Shown: positions 22,905 through 34,240 of the stretch, piece by piece
Layout: every line of letters starts with the position of its first letter
Numbering within the stretch: position 1 is the first letter of the stretch
Source of the DNA: Metarhizium brunneum
Lineage: Eukaryota; Ascomycota; Sordariomycetes; Hypocreales; Clavicipitaceae
DNA: 64,000 bases
Direction: 5' to 3'
Assembly: GCF_013426205.1 (NCBI RefSeq)
Contig: NC_089423.1
Coordinates: 3,968,001 to 4,032,000, forward strand
Position numbers and translations under genes: made by a program
The notes under the pieces: generated by a model
Told to the model about the DNA's origin: nothing
Databases searched by the model: none
Seen by the model: the letters and a program-made list of their open reading frames with translations, nothing else

Positions 22905-23516
22905 ATGAAGCCGTCACTCGCACTCGTCGCTCCATCGCTCCTCCCGCGGCTGTGCCTCTCGGCCGTCGTGACAATCACCGCTCCCCCAGCCATCCCGTCC
23001 GACGAACCGCAGTGGAAGACGGCCGACACGTTCACGTCGGCCATCCTCAACAGCACCAACTTCTACCGCGGGGAGCACAACGCCACCGCCGTCTCGTGGA
23101 ACGAGACCCTCGCGTCCTTTGCCGCCGACCACCTCGCGCGGAGCGGCTGCCGGTTCGAGCACTCGGGCGGCCCCTACGGCGAGAACCTGGCCGAGGGGTA
23201 TCCCAACGCCACGGCGAGCGTCGAGGCCTGGGGCGACGAGAGGGACCGCTTCGACTTTGGGGACCCCGGGTTCGCGCACGAGACGGGCCACTTCACGCAG
23301 CTGGTGTGGAAGAGCACCACTGCCGTCGGCTGCGGCAGGCGGCTGTGCGGCGAGTCCGGGTGGTATCTCATGTGCGAGTACTGGCCGAGGGGGAATGTCA
23401 TCGGCCAGTTTGGAGACGAGGTCGGTCGGGAGATATCCGCCGCGGCCCTGTTGAGGCCGAGTATCGTGTCTGTTGTGGCTCTGGGCATATGCGCTGTGAT
23501 ATTGGTCGCGGCGTAA
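22905..23516 (+). CDS. Secreted CAP/PR-1 (SCP) family protein with hydrophobic C-terminal tail
   Basis: Single exon, 203 residues, ATG at 22905. Residues 1 to about 22 form a signal peptide. One CAP domain spans roughly residues 42-172. It opens with ILNSTNFYRGEHNA and SWNETLASFAADHL, contains the CAP1 signature HFTQLVWKST (residues about 129-138), and ends with the CAP2-like signature MCEYWPRGNVIGQF. The cysteines SGC, VGC, RRLC and MC fit the disulfide pattern of the family. Family members include yeast Pry proteins, which bind sterols and fatty acids, and plant PR-1. The last 24 residues are hydrophobic (PSIVSVVALGICAVILVAA) without a charged tail, which suggests a GPI-anchor signal or membrane anchor. 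Most fungal PR-1 proteins are freely secreted, so this is unusual. It converges on the P450 gene, with 306 bases between the stops. Confidence 0.93.
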   Translation: MKPSLALVAPSLLPRLCLSAVVTITAPPAIPSDEPQWKTADTFTSAILNSTNFYRGEHNATAVSWNETLASFAADHLARSGCRFEHSGGPYGENLAEGYPNATASVEAWGDERDRFDFGDPGFAHETGHFTQLVWKSTTAVGCGRRLCGESGWYLMCEYWPRGNVIGQFGDEVGREISAAALLRPSIVSVVALGICAVILVAA

Positions 23517-23822
23517 AAGTGCCTTTTTTTTGTTCTCTCCATGGCCATGGCCCCAGTGCTGGTGTGTTTTATCTGCCTTTTTTTTATTTATTTCATGAGA
23601 TAATGACGAATGGAAGCATTGCGGTTTTTTTGTGTAGATAGTGTAAGCCATAGTTGTATGTTATTGGAATGGCCTCATGTAACGCTGTGCTCATTTCGTT
23701 CGGGGACAAGCTCTACGCTCGGGAACCTAGACACAACTACTACTAGATGGAGTGTATCATGTATTTGGTCACTGTTGCCAGTCTCCATGCCATCTCGGGC
23801 TCCGTGAACGTGAAAATCTTAT

Positions 23823-25408
23823 TCAAGATTTACGATCTACAACCCTAACGAAGAAGTCTGTCGGCTTGACAAACCAGTAATTCTCGGTTTTCCAAGCAGC
23901 TCGCCTACCAACCAGCTCAAAGTCAAAGTTTCTCACGAGCAGAGGAATCAGCTTGGACATTTCCAAGAAGGAAATGTGTCTCCCCAAGCATGTGCGCGAC
24001 CCAAGACCAAACTACAAACGATTAGCAGACTGCCAAGGCCGATGGCCACATGATTGTTACTCACCGGTAAGTAATATGCGTTCATGGCCTTTATATCAGG
24101 TCCATTATCATCAGTCTCGATCCATCGTTCTGGCCGAAATTGCCTCGCGTCAGGGCCAAAGACGTCCTCATTGTAGTGCGCGACCCAAGTGTTGAGACCA
24201 ATAACCGAGCCCGGAGGGAAGAAATGCCCGTCAAGCTCCAGGCCGCCGTCCGTGACTACCCGCCAGAGCGGTAGGCCAGTCGCAGCGTGCAGTCGAAGAG
24301 CTTCTTTGATGACAGCCTGCAGATACGGCATTTCTTGGCTCTGCTTGAATGTCAAGTGCGTGCCATCAAAGAGACCCTCCGAGAAGCGCTGCTGGACCTC
24401 GTCTCTTAGCTTCTGCAAAGAGTCTGGATTTCGAATCAAGTGGTATAAAACTGCCGAAAGGCTGATTGCCGTGGTGTCGGCGCCGGCAATAATGTTGGAG
24501 AGCCCCATCATGAAAAGGTGATATGACGTAACCTTTTGCGGATTGTCCTCATTTTGAACCATGAGTTTCTCGAGAAAATCCTGAGGAGCATTCTCATCCA
24601 AGGAGACGGATTTGTCTGCATATTGACCTCTTTCCGACCTTCTCTGTTGGATTCTTTCGCTCACAAACTTCATGAGGTATGTTCTCCCGACAGCTCCGCC
24701 GACATTTAGTTTGTTCATGGCGTGGTATAGGTACTTGTGCAACGCCGGGAGGATGCCTACCAAGGTGCTGTATATCATGGATCCATGCAGGGCTCTCATG
24801 ATGCCATCAACGTCGTCGCCACGGCCGAGGAAGCCGAATCTTTTGGAGTAAGTGATGTTACCAATGACATCAAATGCGTAACACTGGAACCAGTGTGTCA
24901 TGTCAATGATGGAACCGTGTCTAGCAAACTCGGAGAGTCGTCGCTGCAGAATATCGGTACACTCGTTGACGTAACCCTCATAGCTCACCAGGCTCGACAT
25001 GCTGTAGAGGCCCTGGAATCGCCTTCTGGTTTCTGCGTGTCTCTGAATGTCTCGATCCGGAAACAAGGTCCAACGGTCGGGCGATGGGTGTTTCCAACCC
25101 TCATACCAGTCCGACTTTGGCATCTTGGATGCGATGCCGTAGACGGTGCCCACGGCTTCCGGTGCGTCGATGCTGTACATGTTGGGGGCAATGCGCACAA
25201 CCCGGCCGTACCGACGATGCAATTGAATATTGTCATGTTCAAAGTGTCCCTCGTAAACGCGCTTAACATACCAAAGGCGCGTAAACCTTGCCCAGAAGGG
25301 TCCAGGGAGATATCGCAGTGGGGAGAAGACGGCGGTGATGACGGCTGAAGACAGCCATGCAAGAGCAAAGGCGACCAGGGCACCGCCCAAGATCAAGAGC
25401 AAGTACAT
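23823..25408 (-). CDS. Cytochrome P450 monooxygenase (pisatin demethylase-like)
   Basis: Two exons: 25408-24065 and 24011-23823, with a 53-base intron (GTGAGT...TTGTAG, internal GCTAATC branch-like site, phase 0), giving 510 residues. The intron falls inside the heme-binding region. Splicing joins NAYYLP to FGLGSRTCLGRHIS, which restores the FxxGxRxCxG cysteine ligand. Read without splicing, the gene would lack it. Residues 1-28 are a membrane anchor, followed by the LPGPFWAR hinge. The I-helix AGADTT, the EALRLH (ExxR) motif and the FRPERW motif are all present. The overall pattern (VVRIAPNMYSID, MPKSDWYEG) resembles fungal P450s annotated as pisatin demethylase-like. It should act on the ER membrane with an NADPH P450 reductase. 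The substrate is unknown. No terpene, polyketide or peptide synthase is nearby, so there is no evidence of a biosynthetic cluster. Confidence 0.93.
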
Positions 25409-27111
25409 TGTGGCTTATCCCAAACACGTACGGAGGAGTACCTGGGAAGGTATATTGCTGCCCTGAGGTTCTTGCCACCAAGGCCGTAACTTTTTGGTCC
25501 TGACTTTGGCATGGCCAACGATTCGGGCGCCTAGGTATTTGATATCATTCGGATCACGGCAATCCTCGGCTGAGACCTGGCCACAGAAGGAGTTGACCCC
25601 AGATTCCGCATCCGCAGTGGATAAAGCAGTGAGTGATTGCCGCAGCTCACTGCCGGACCCGAGATACCGAACAGCGAACGGCGAACGGCGAACATTGGCC
25701 ACCAGTCCATGGCCATGCCATCAGCGCAAGTATCCCCGCATTATGACGTCCAAAGGGAGGGGCGATTTCCGAAGTTGAGCGTGCCCATGGCGTGAAAGGA
25801 AGCGTCCGTGATTCCGTGGGGGAGTTCCAGGTCGGCTAAAGTTGTTCGAAATCTCTCACACGCGCCCCATTCATGCTGTCTGTTCGCACGCACGTCATCT
25901 CGCATGTCTGCCCGAGAAAAAAAAAAAGCAAGCACCCGACGCGACAAGGGAACCAGCGCTGGCCGTTTTCTCTCCGGCTGCCAGACGAATGAGCGCCATC
26001 TTGCTGCTTGTCCGCGATGCCCCCCTCAGGGTGAAGTTGCTCCTCTGCGGATGGTGTTCCTGGTGCCCGTGTGGATTTCGCCATCGACACTGTGTTCGCC
26101 CGCTCCCACCAATAGCGTGTGTTGCTCACGGATCCTGCCTCGGCCCTCAAACACATCTCGTTTCGTTCCGTCTTCACCACCACCACATGTACTGGCTATT
26201 GTCTCCATTGTCCTACCGCAGCAGCGTGGCTGATTGAGCTAGAATCGAGATGGAAACAGATTCGTCTCTCATCGTGTCGTTATCGTTTCGTTCCTATCCC
26301 CTGTTGCGCAAAAAATGAGTGAGACTCCCCCTCCCGATAGCGTGGCAAAGGAAAGGGCCATCCTTTCCCAGCTGCTGCCACCTTTCTTGTCTTCATCCTA
26401 CACATGTTTTATTTCATTTTATCTTCTCTCCTCCTCTCACACTTGCTCTTCATAACAAGGGGGACTTTATACTGTTTCCAACTGTTGCCATCCGAGATCC
26501 CGAAACTGGATAACCGAGAACCATCACGACGTCACGGACCGCATACTTGAGTGAGCCTTTGGCAAACGCCTTTTCTGCAATCCGCTTGGTAGAGGACACA
26601 TAACGGGAGCTATAAGAGCCGAAACTTACACGTCGTCTTTACTTTTGTCTCGCTCCCCATATTCCCGGCTTGGCGCTTCAGACGACAAGCGCGGCGTTAC
26701 TGGTGCGTATGATTTTCATATTCCATTATTTGGAAACATCAACAGCTAAAGCATGCTCGCTCACCCAGAAAAAAGAGGTGACTTGGGACCTGACGCAGGA
26801 CCAAAACCTGTGGGACTGTAGATCCCGCTGGCCCAAGATCGGCGCCTGGTGTTCCGAATACATCACTTCATCATATTCCCTCCATCTCTGACACAAGGTG
26901 TTTCAAGAGCGACCTTTCGACTTTCTAGTCTACGGACTGTTCTAGGACCCATAAGCTCTTTTTTTCTTCTTTTCTGGAAACAACTAGTTATTTGCCAGTC
27001 ATATTTACCCTTCGACTCCACATCATTCTTGTGACGGATTGCATCTGGAGTTGGCAACTTCAACCAAATAACATCAACCGGTACGGCCTCACGCCTGTGC
27101 AGTTGCCGGTA
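25409..27111. other. Divergent promoter region between the P450 and the surface protein
   Basis: The two flanking genes are transcribed away from each other across 1.7 kb. No convincing ORF. An imperfect short direct repeat (GCGAACG/GCGAACGGCGAAC) occurs near 25673-25695, and T-rich tracts precede the right-hand gene at about 26955-26975. Confidence 0.55.
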
Positions 27112-27954
27112 ATGGCAAGGAGTCTGTTTAAACTAGCGAATTCCTTGTGCATGGTGCTGCTGTTGGCCATGGAGGCATCGGGCTCACTCTTAACGCTGGA
27201 AAATTTCGAGTCAATATCCACCATGTCATTACCCTTGGAATGCGCCTTCGCATACAACACACCACTGCGAGAGTGCTCCATGGAAGACTTTGGCGAAGGC
27301 AAAATGTGCTCGTCCACCTGCATAGACGAAATTCTGGCAGTAGAGACGAAAATTCAGGACTCATGCGCTTTGGCCCGGACTGGGTCAAACTCATTGTTAG
27401 ACCAGGCACAACAGGGAAGGCTCGTAATTACGATTTGCGGGAACAGGCAGTCACCCACAGCAGTGCGAGCCAGTTCCTCAATTAGCTTTCCACGGCCGGG
27501 GACCTTTTCCAGAATACCGTTCGATACGCCATCGCCAACTTCGCCTAGACCCACTACCAAGCCAAAGCCATCGTCAACCACGTCTGCTACACCTACACCG
27601 AGCCCGACTATGACATCGACTATGACGCCAACTACGACCTCGACTGCGTCCTCAACTACGCCCTCAACGAGCGAAGATGATGGCGATGTGTCAACACCAA
27701 CCCCTGCCATAGGGCCAATAGCCACGACATCAGGGATACCGGTGGACAGCACAGGAGTACAAGTGACTACGACGAGTACTGCTACGTCTTCATCAGCCGA
27801 CGAACGTCCCCCTCGACGTACACAGCCACCTGGAGGAGGTGGGAGCCCTTTTGACTTTGTACCGGGAACCGCGTCGCAAAAGTCCATCGATTTTCTCTCA
27901 AAGATGCTTGCGATACTCTCCTTTGCCCTAGCAATGTACGTGAATGTGAGTTGA
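27112..27954 (+). CDS. Cysteine-rich secreted protein with Ser/Thr/Pro stalk, probably GPI-anchored
   Basis: 280 residues from the ATG at 27112 (MARSLFKLANSLC). The frame is open further upstream, but only this start gives a signal peptide (about residues 1-25). The mature N-terminal module of about 90 residues has six cysteines (LPLEC, REC, KMC, STC, DSC, TIC). The pattern AYNTPLRECSMEDFGEGKMC recurs, as I recall, in uncharacterised ascomycete surface proteins. A stalk of about 110 residues follows, built of Thr, Ser and Pro, and expected to be heavily O-mannosylated. The C terminus (FLSKMLAILSFALAMYV) is hydrophobic after small residues (GTAS), as in GPI signals. Location is therefore cell surface or wall. 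Function is unknown. The GTGAGT that overlaps the stop codon could in principle be a splice donor, but no better downstream exon was seen. Confidence 0.85.
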   Translation: MARSLFKLANSLCMVLLLAMEASGSLLTLENFESISTMSLPLECAFAYNTPLRECSMEDFGEGKMCSSTCIDEILAVETKIQDSCALARTGSNSLLDQAQQGRLVITICGNRQSPTAVRASSSISFPRPGTFSRIPFDTPSPTSPRPTTKPKPSSTTSATPTPSPTMTSTMTPTTTSTASSTTPSTSEDDGDVSTPTPAIGPIATTSGIPVDSTGVQVTTTSTATSSSADERPPRRTQPPGGGGSPFDFVPGTASQKSIDFLSKMLAILSFALAMYVNVS

Positions 27955-30900
27955 TGAAGTTGCGGATGAAAGCTGTGGAGTATCGAGGGTGTCCATTGGA
28001 AAGAGAGCCATACTATAATGTGCACGGCGCTGGATACACCAATGGGGAGATTAATAGACGAATTTATACCCGGATTACCTGGATGGTTGGAGTTGCGTAT
28101 GCGAGGGTAGAAACAATGTATAAGATTGATGAATTGTTACGTGTATGAGATCTACGCAGACTAGGAAGACCCCGATGAAGCATTTGTGGCCTTGGCCTTT
28201 ACAGGGTAGGATAGTATCAATTGAGGTTATGTAATCTTGGAGTAATTAATGTCAGTCAAAACGCGGCCGACGGACGTATTCGCCTCTGGTCCAGAGCCTC
28301 GCCGACATGGCGAGAATTGTTTTAAAAACGGACATGTTGTTCTAAATCAGGCGCGGGGACACTGTAAGCTGATGCATTTCTCCGTGCCAATGTGGATACT
28401 TTAAGAATACGTACTTTCAAGATGAGAAAAAGCAGGCGAGTAGATGGCATCAATTTGATGCTGCACAATCAGTTGCGCCCACAACATTGCTTTGCGAACG
28501 GAGAGGCCACGCGCAACTCGCGTCATCACCGCCGTGATTCTGGCAAAGTAACGCTAGCAGACATATTTGGTCTTCAACCACATCGGTGCCCAAGACTCTC
28601 AGCTTCTCAAATTATCGATGCTTATACATACATAGCTTCATTGTATCCTAGCAAATAAAGCATTGTGGATTCGCTCAGGTTCATTGTGTTTCAAGCCACA
28701 GCCATGTATAACATGCCGGGGGCATCTTCACCGCCACACAACATGCAGGGATCACCGAGTGACCGAAACAAAGAAGAAGGAGCGGTTTGTCCCGAATTAG
28801 AAGGGAGCCGTCTACGGCACGCGTCCCATGCGAGAGTCGCGCGTTCGTCCTGGTGTCTTGAGATGCCGTTTCCCGACGCCCAACCGCGCGACATGTAAGC
28901 CGGACGATTACCATTGGGCGATGTCTGACTCTGCTGCTTCGTTCTGGGGAAACGGGCGGGCTGGTCAGATGCTTGATAGGTTTGGATGTTTGGCAGACAA
29001 CAGTTGGTCCCTTTTCGTCTCTCTACATCTTGGCAGCTCTGCGTGGGGGAACATAAGAGGCTGTCGATTGTGGAGTGACGCCGGGTGGCATGCATTTTCC
29101 TCGGCATGCCTGAGAGGAGTCTTGTCAAAATAGGTAGCATTTGCTCTGCTGAAGTCCTGGGCGGGAGCTTTCACAACAAGAAGCAGGGAGGCCCCTTGGA
29201 GCTCCTTGAAGTTGAGGCACCTTGATCCATTCTCTGGTATCGTTTGCTGAATCGGATATAGTACAGGTCTGTCTTGACTCACGTGGGCTGGAGACAGCGT
29301 TGCACTCTATTATGGCTCGCGTTCGGCACGTGGAAGACGGCTCGAAGACTCCATCTGTCGTACAGAGACGGGCCTGGGTTGGTTACCTGCTCGTGTCCAA
29401 TCTCGCAGCAGGCGGGGGACTGTGGGCACAAATCACCGCTCACCGGGGGGGCGATTTTCTCCTTTCGGCTTGCAGCTTCCGCCTTGAATGGACAGTCTAC
29501 AGGCAAATGCGAGTGCCACGAGTGGGGGATTTACGACAATGCTCATCACCGACTTGTTCATCGTGGGGGAGCGGGATCGAGCTGCAATTTGGCGGGAATA
29601 CTCGGAGACTCAGTTTCAAGAGGGCGGGCGACAATGGTCGTCGGGCACGTTGGGGGTTTTGTTATTAGGCCTCCAGGGATGCCACAGCTATCCAAAAGTA
29701 AAGTTAAGCATAAATCGTCGTGGGTTCCCAGATCAAGGACAGGCGCCGGTTGGCTGAGAGGCTGACCGGCCAAAGTCCAGGACTCCAGCATCAGCCGCGG
29801 CGCCGGTGTGGTGACGCCACGACAGAGCGCGCAAGGAACAGTTCAAGGTGGCATTCAAGAGCTGAAACGACATCTCCGGCGGTCGGCTGCAAGGACACGC
29901 CGGTAGTTGTTCGTATTTGGCATTGTAGCCATTCAAGATGGAGAAACGACAGAGCGTGCTGTACCGTCCGTTCCGTGCCGGGATGCCGAGTTGTGATACC
30001 TTGCGAGGTCGAACCGGTCTGAAAGTGACACTTCGGCCTCGACTTGCAAATCAACTCTGTCCTTGGGCGTCTGGCTTGCCCTACTCGCGCCGTAATACAT
30101 CGACGAGAGCACCATCCACGCTGCCACGGCACGCCTTCGCCATGTGTCTCCACTCGGTGGTCCCCCCAATTGTTGCTCCACGCATCTCGTTGCCTCTCAC
30201 AGAGTCACGGCCCATCCATGGTCTGCACCAACCGGCACCATATTAGTTTCTGGCGTTGGCCAGCCTCCAAACTCTTTTATCTGTCCACTCTGATTCGTGC
30301 CGTCCAATTTTCATCCCGGATCTGATGGATCCAAAAGTCTTGGCTGGACCATTTTCTTGCAAGCACCAACCTTCTAAACGTCAAAGTGCGTGCATGCATA
30401 ATAATTCGTAATCGCCAGCAGATTGTTTTTTTTTTTCTCTCGTCGTCCTTCTCCATATCCTGGTCTCTTTCAGTCCCAACTTTCCCTTCCCATTCACCAC
30501 CGACGGATCAGGACGCCTGAAGCCGTGGTTGCCCTTGCGTCACTTCGCAAAGAGCCGCACCACTCAGACAGCACTTGCGACCGGGAGACCATTGAGACCC
30601 ATTCCGATTCTCCGGGCTGAGACCCGCCCCGCTGGTTTGTCGACTTTGTTTTTGTTTCTGAGCTTTCTGTGGTCCATCGGCGGTCCCGTCCCCTGGCCTC
30701 GCCCATCTCGCCTGCAGGAGTGACGACACATTTTTGCCTCTGAACGTCGAATCAAGCATCTGCTGCATCTGTCTCGACTCCGCGATACCCGTCCGTGCCA
30801 ACTCGTTTGTTGCGATATCATTCTTGTCGTCTTAAACCGAAGGACGACATCGCTTGCCAAGACCAATTAGAGTCTGCGCCGATTCATTTGTTGGGCAGAG

Positions 30901-31185
30901 TGAACGCCGTTTTCCTGTTTCCCATTTCGACAGAAGAGTCCCTCTGCATGTATCCTACCGCCGTCCTCTCCGGCTCGAGATCGATTGGCCGGCGCCGAGT
31001 CAGCACTACCTCACGGCCGACTCTGCCGGGAAAGCAGCAGCAACCTTCCTTGCGCTTCACGCCAGGACCTTGGACGTGACTAGGTCTCCTAGGTTCAGGA
31101 ATTTGCGGCCGAAAAGAACTCTTCCGAATCCCGACAAATACACCACCCATTCAGCCCGTCCTTGGTCGCGCAAACCACCACCAGG
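27955..31185. other. Intergenic, probably with a long leader of the antiporter gene
   Basis: No ORF with a recognisable product. The last 700 bases (30450-31185) are pyrimidine-rich and resemble a long 5' leader of the Na+/H+ antiporter. Several short upstream ATGs occur there. Confidence 0.5.
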
Positions 31186-34100
31186 ATGGCTTGGGAGCAA
31201 CTTGATATCACCAAGCCGCACTTGGTGTATATCATTCTTGGTGGCTTTACATCGCTGTTCATGCTCTGCTCTTCCTTCATCAAAGAGCGCATGTATATTG
31301 GTGAAGCTACCGTTGCTACATTATGCGGTGTCATCTTTGGACCTCACGTTGCCAATCTTATTGACCCCAATTCTTGGGGCAATACCGATATTGTCACCGT
31401 TGAATTCTCTCGTATTGTCCTCGTCGTTCAGTGTTTCGCCGTCGGTGTTGAACTTCCAAAATTTTACATGGAGAAGCACTGGAAATCCGTCATTTTCCTT
31501 CTAGTCCCGGTCATGACCGTAGGATGGCTTCTTACCAGCTTATTTGTATGGTGGATGATGCCGGGTCTGAACTGGCTTGACTCTCTCGTTGTTGCAGCAT
31601 GCGTAACTGCTACTGACCCTGTTCTGGCCTCATCCGTTGTTGGTAAAGGCAAGTTTGCGAAACGGGTCCCGAAGCATTTGCGAGATCTTCTCTCTGCCGA
31701 GTCCGGGTGCAATGATGGCATGGCGTTCCCCTTCATCTACCTGTCTCTCTTTCTCATCCAATACAACAGAAATGCCGGAGAAGTCAGTTTTCACTTTGTC
31801 GTCTATGTCGTTTTGTACGAGTGCATCTTTGGCGCTGTCTATGGCTTCCTTATTGGCTACATTGCTCGTCACGGCATCAAGTATGCCGAGTCCCACGATT
31901 TGATCGACCGCGAAAGCTTTCTTGTCTTCTACTTTGTCGTAGCCCTGTTCTGCGCTGGCTCGGGCAGTATTCTCGGCGTGGACGATCTCTTGGTTGGCTT
32001 TGCAGCCGGTGTCGGCTTTTCCAACGACGGATGGTTTGGGGAAAAGACGGAGGAGTCACATGTGTCCAACGTTATTGACTTGCTGCTCAACTTGACTTAC
32101 TTTGTTTATTTCGGCACCATTATTCCCTGGGAACAGTACAACGACGGTGCATTCGGTATGGCAGCGTGGCGTCTCGTCGTTATTGCCATATTTGTTCTTC
32201 TTTTCCGCCGCATTCCCATCATGATGGCACTCAAACCATTCATACCCGATGTTAAGAATTGGAGAGAGGCGCTCTTTGCAGGACATTTTGGCCCCATAGG
32301 CGTCGGCGCGATCTTTGTCGCCATTCTTGCACGAGCGGAATTGGAGCATGATGAGCCAGTGCCTTTGGGAGAATTGCCTCCACCAAGTGCACCTCATTTT
32401 GCTCTTATCTACCTTGTATGGCCTATTGTGACGTTTCTCGTCATCTCGTCCATTCTCATCCATGGGTCGTCAATAGCCGTCTTCACTCTAGGAAAGCGGA
32501 TCAACACCTTGACGCTGACCATGTCATACACTGCGGCTCCAGATGATGGCCCTTCGTGGATGAACAGGTTGCCCAGAATATCATCGCAGTCTAGGTCCAT
32601 GGCCAAGACCATGTCAGAGACCTCGCTTGATGATCTCAAAGATCCAGAGTTTCCACCTGGCACACTTGCTCCACCAACGGGATTCTTGCGCCGGCAGAGA
32701 GACGAGGAGGGACATAGTCGATCAGGCAGTCGTGCCTCCTCACTTGTATCCAGGAAACGAAAACACAAAAAGTGGGATGATGGAATTGGGCCTGGAGGAC
32801 CGATCAGCCAGTCAGCCATCTTCCCTAACAGACCTTCGCAAACCGAGGCATCAGAGAAGGAGCCATCGTCGCCAACGCGGGAGACTACTGACTCTACCAT
32901 GTTCTCCGACGAGCAACGTACTGAGAAGCAGGGTGAAACGGATGAGCACGGTGAATCTCCTCGTGATCACTCACCTCAAATTAATGTTTATGATGAAGGC
33001 AGCCATCTTGTGTTTGAGAACGAAGATGGCGACGTGATCGACATGCAGCCTACTCCGCAAGGGGAACAGGAGCGAAATTCGAAGACGAAGAAAGAAGACC
33101 AACCTGCCAGTTCCAAACCAGAGGGTGAAGCATCGTCTAGCTGGCGACATGGAGGTTGGCGTCGTAAGATGAGCGAATATTACACGTCGGAACTGGAGAA
33201 GCGCAAGGACAAAGGCAAGAGCGATCGTCGACATGAGCCAGCCCGTGCCTACCAATTTGGCAACACCGTAAGTTCCCTGCGCCAATTCCATGCTTTGTGT
33301 GTGTGTTTGGTGGCGGCCACTGACCCTTTTGCTTTAGATTATTGTCGAGGATGAAGACGGCGAGGTCGTCAAGACCTACGAGCTGCCTTCGTCCAAGCCT
33401 GACGGGCAGGAGAGCGATCTGATTGGTGCAAGCCTCAAGTATCTTGGCCTCGGTGCTCGCGCCCGTCCAAGCGAAAAAAATACTGCCGCTGCAGCGGAAG
33501 AAGGCCAGGCAGGCGTCGAATCATCAAACAAGGCGCAATTCAAACCTGGCTGGGCTGGCTTTGGTCAACGTGGTGACGGGGTTAGGCGCAAAAGCGTCGC
33601 CCAACAACAGCAGGATGACGACGACGATAAGAAAATCAGATTCACCATTGGCGGTGTTGGTAGGCGCATGACCAAGGAGGACTTTATCAGAGAAGTCCAG
33701 AAGCTAGACGCCGGTACTCGCAACGAAGTTATCGACCAATCTACCGCCTCGAATGCCCTCAAGTCCATTGCCAGACAAGACGCGCCTGTGGAACCCAAGA
33801 TTACTCAGTCACAGCGTCCGGTTCCAGTAATTCGGGAACATGACAGCGAGAGTGGCAGTGGCAGTGGCAGTGGCAGCAGCAACGGGGAAAGCAGCCGTGC
33901 TGCAGAAAAACGTTCCGTATCCATGTCACCGACTCGAAAGCAACCCCAAGTCACCGAGCCTCCTCGCGGTCGACGCGACCATCCATCCGAGGAACAAGGC
34001 GAGACCAGTGTTGAGCGCAGACGCCGGCTGGCAGTCCTTACCCGTCAGGCTGAAGACGACGACAAGGGAAATGACGATACTGGCGAAACACCTGCAGAAA

Positions 34101-34240
34101 GACGCCGACGCCAGGCGGCCTTGGGAATGGGTGGCCCCGCGGCTGAGGAAGACAGCGACTCTGAGGACGAAGGAACGGAGAGAGTCCCCCCCGCGAGGAA
34201 AGGCATTCGATTTGCAGAGCCCCAGAGAAAGGCTACGTGA
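31186..34240 (+). CDS. nha1: Plasma-membrane Na+(K+)/H+ antiporter, Nha1/Sod2 type
   Basis: Two exons: 31186-33267 and 33338-34240, with a 70-base intron (GTAAGT...CTTTAG, phase 0), giving 994 residues. The start is the ATG of MAWEQLDITKPH, as in other fungal Nha1 proteins. The N-terminal 430 or so residues form a multi-spanning CPA1 antiporter. The ion-binding region is visible as ATDPVLASSVVGKG (D144) and AESGCNDGMAFP (N176-D177). The rest is a long, charged, cytoplasmic tail rich in Ser, Glu, Asp and Arg. It includes KKIRFTIGG near the start of the last third, an SGSGSGSG run (about 33850-33878), and two related RRRR-type segments (VERRRRLAVL and AERRRRQAALG). Yeast Nha1 exports Na+ and K+ in exchange for protons, and its tail takes part in cation and osmotic sensing. 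The intron lies in the tail. Reading through it would truncate the protein after about 720 residues. Confidence 0.95.

Noticed and set aside
22905..28000. Possible biosynthetic gene cluster around the P450
   Set aside because: Only one oxidase is present. No synthase, prenyltransferase, transporter or pathway regulator lies within reach, so a cluster is not supported.
27354..28025. 223-codon minus-strand frame opposite the Thr/Ser stalk
   Set aside because: It is the complement of ACN/TCN codons, giving Val/Gly runs, and is a known artefact of Thr-rich genes.
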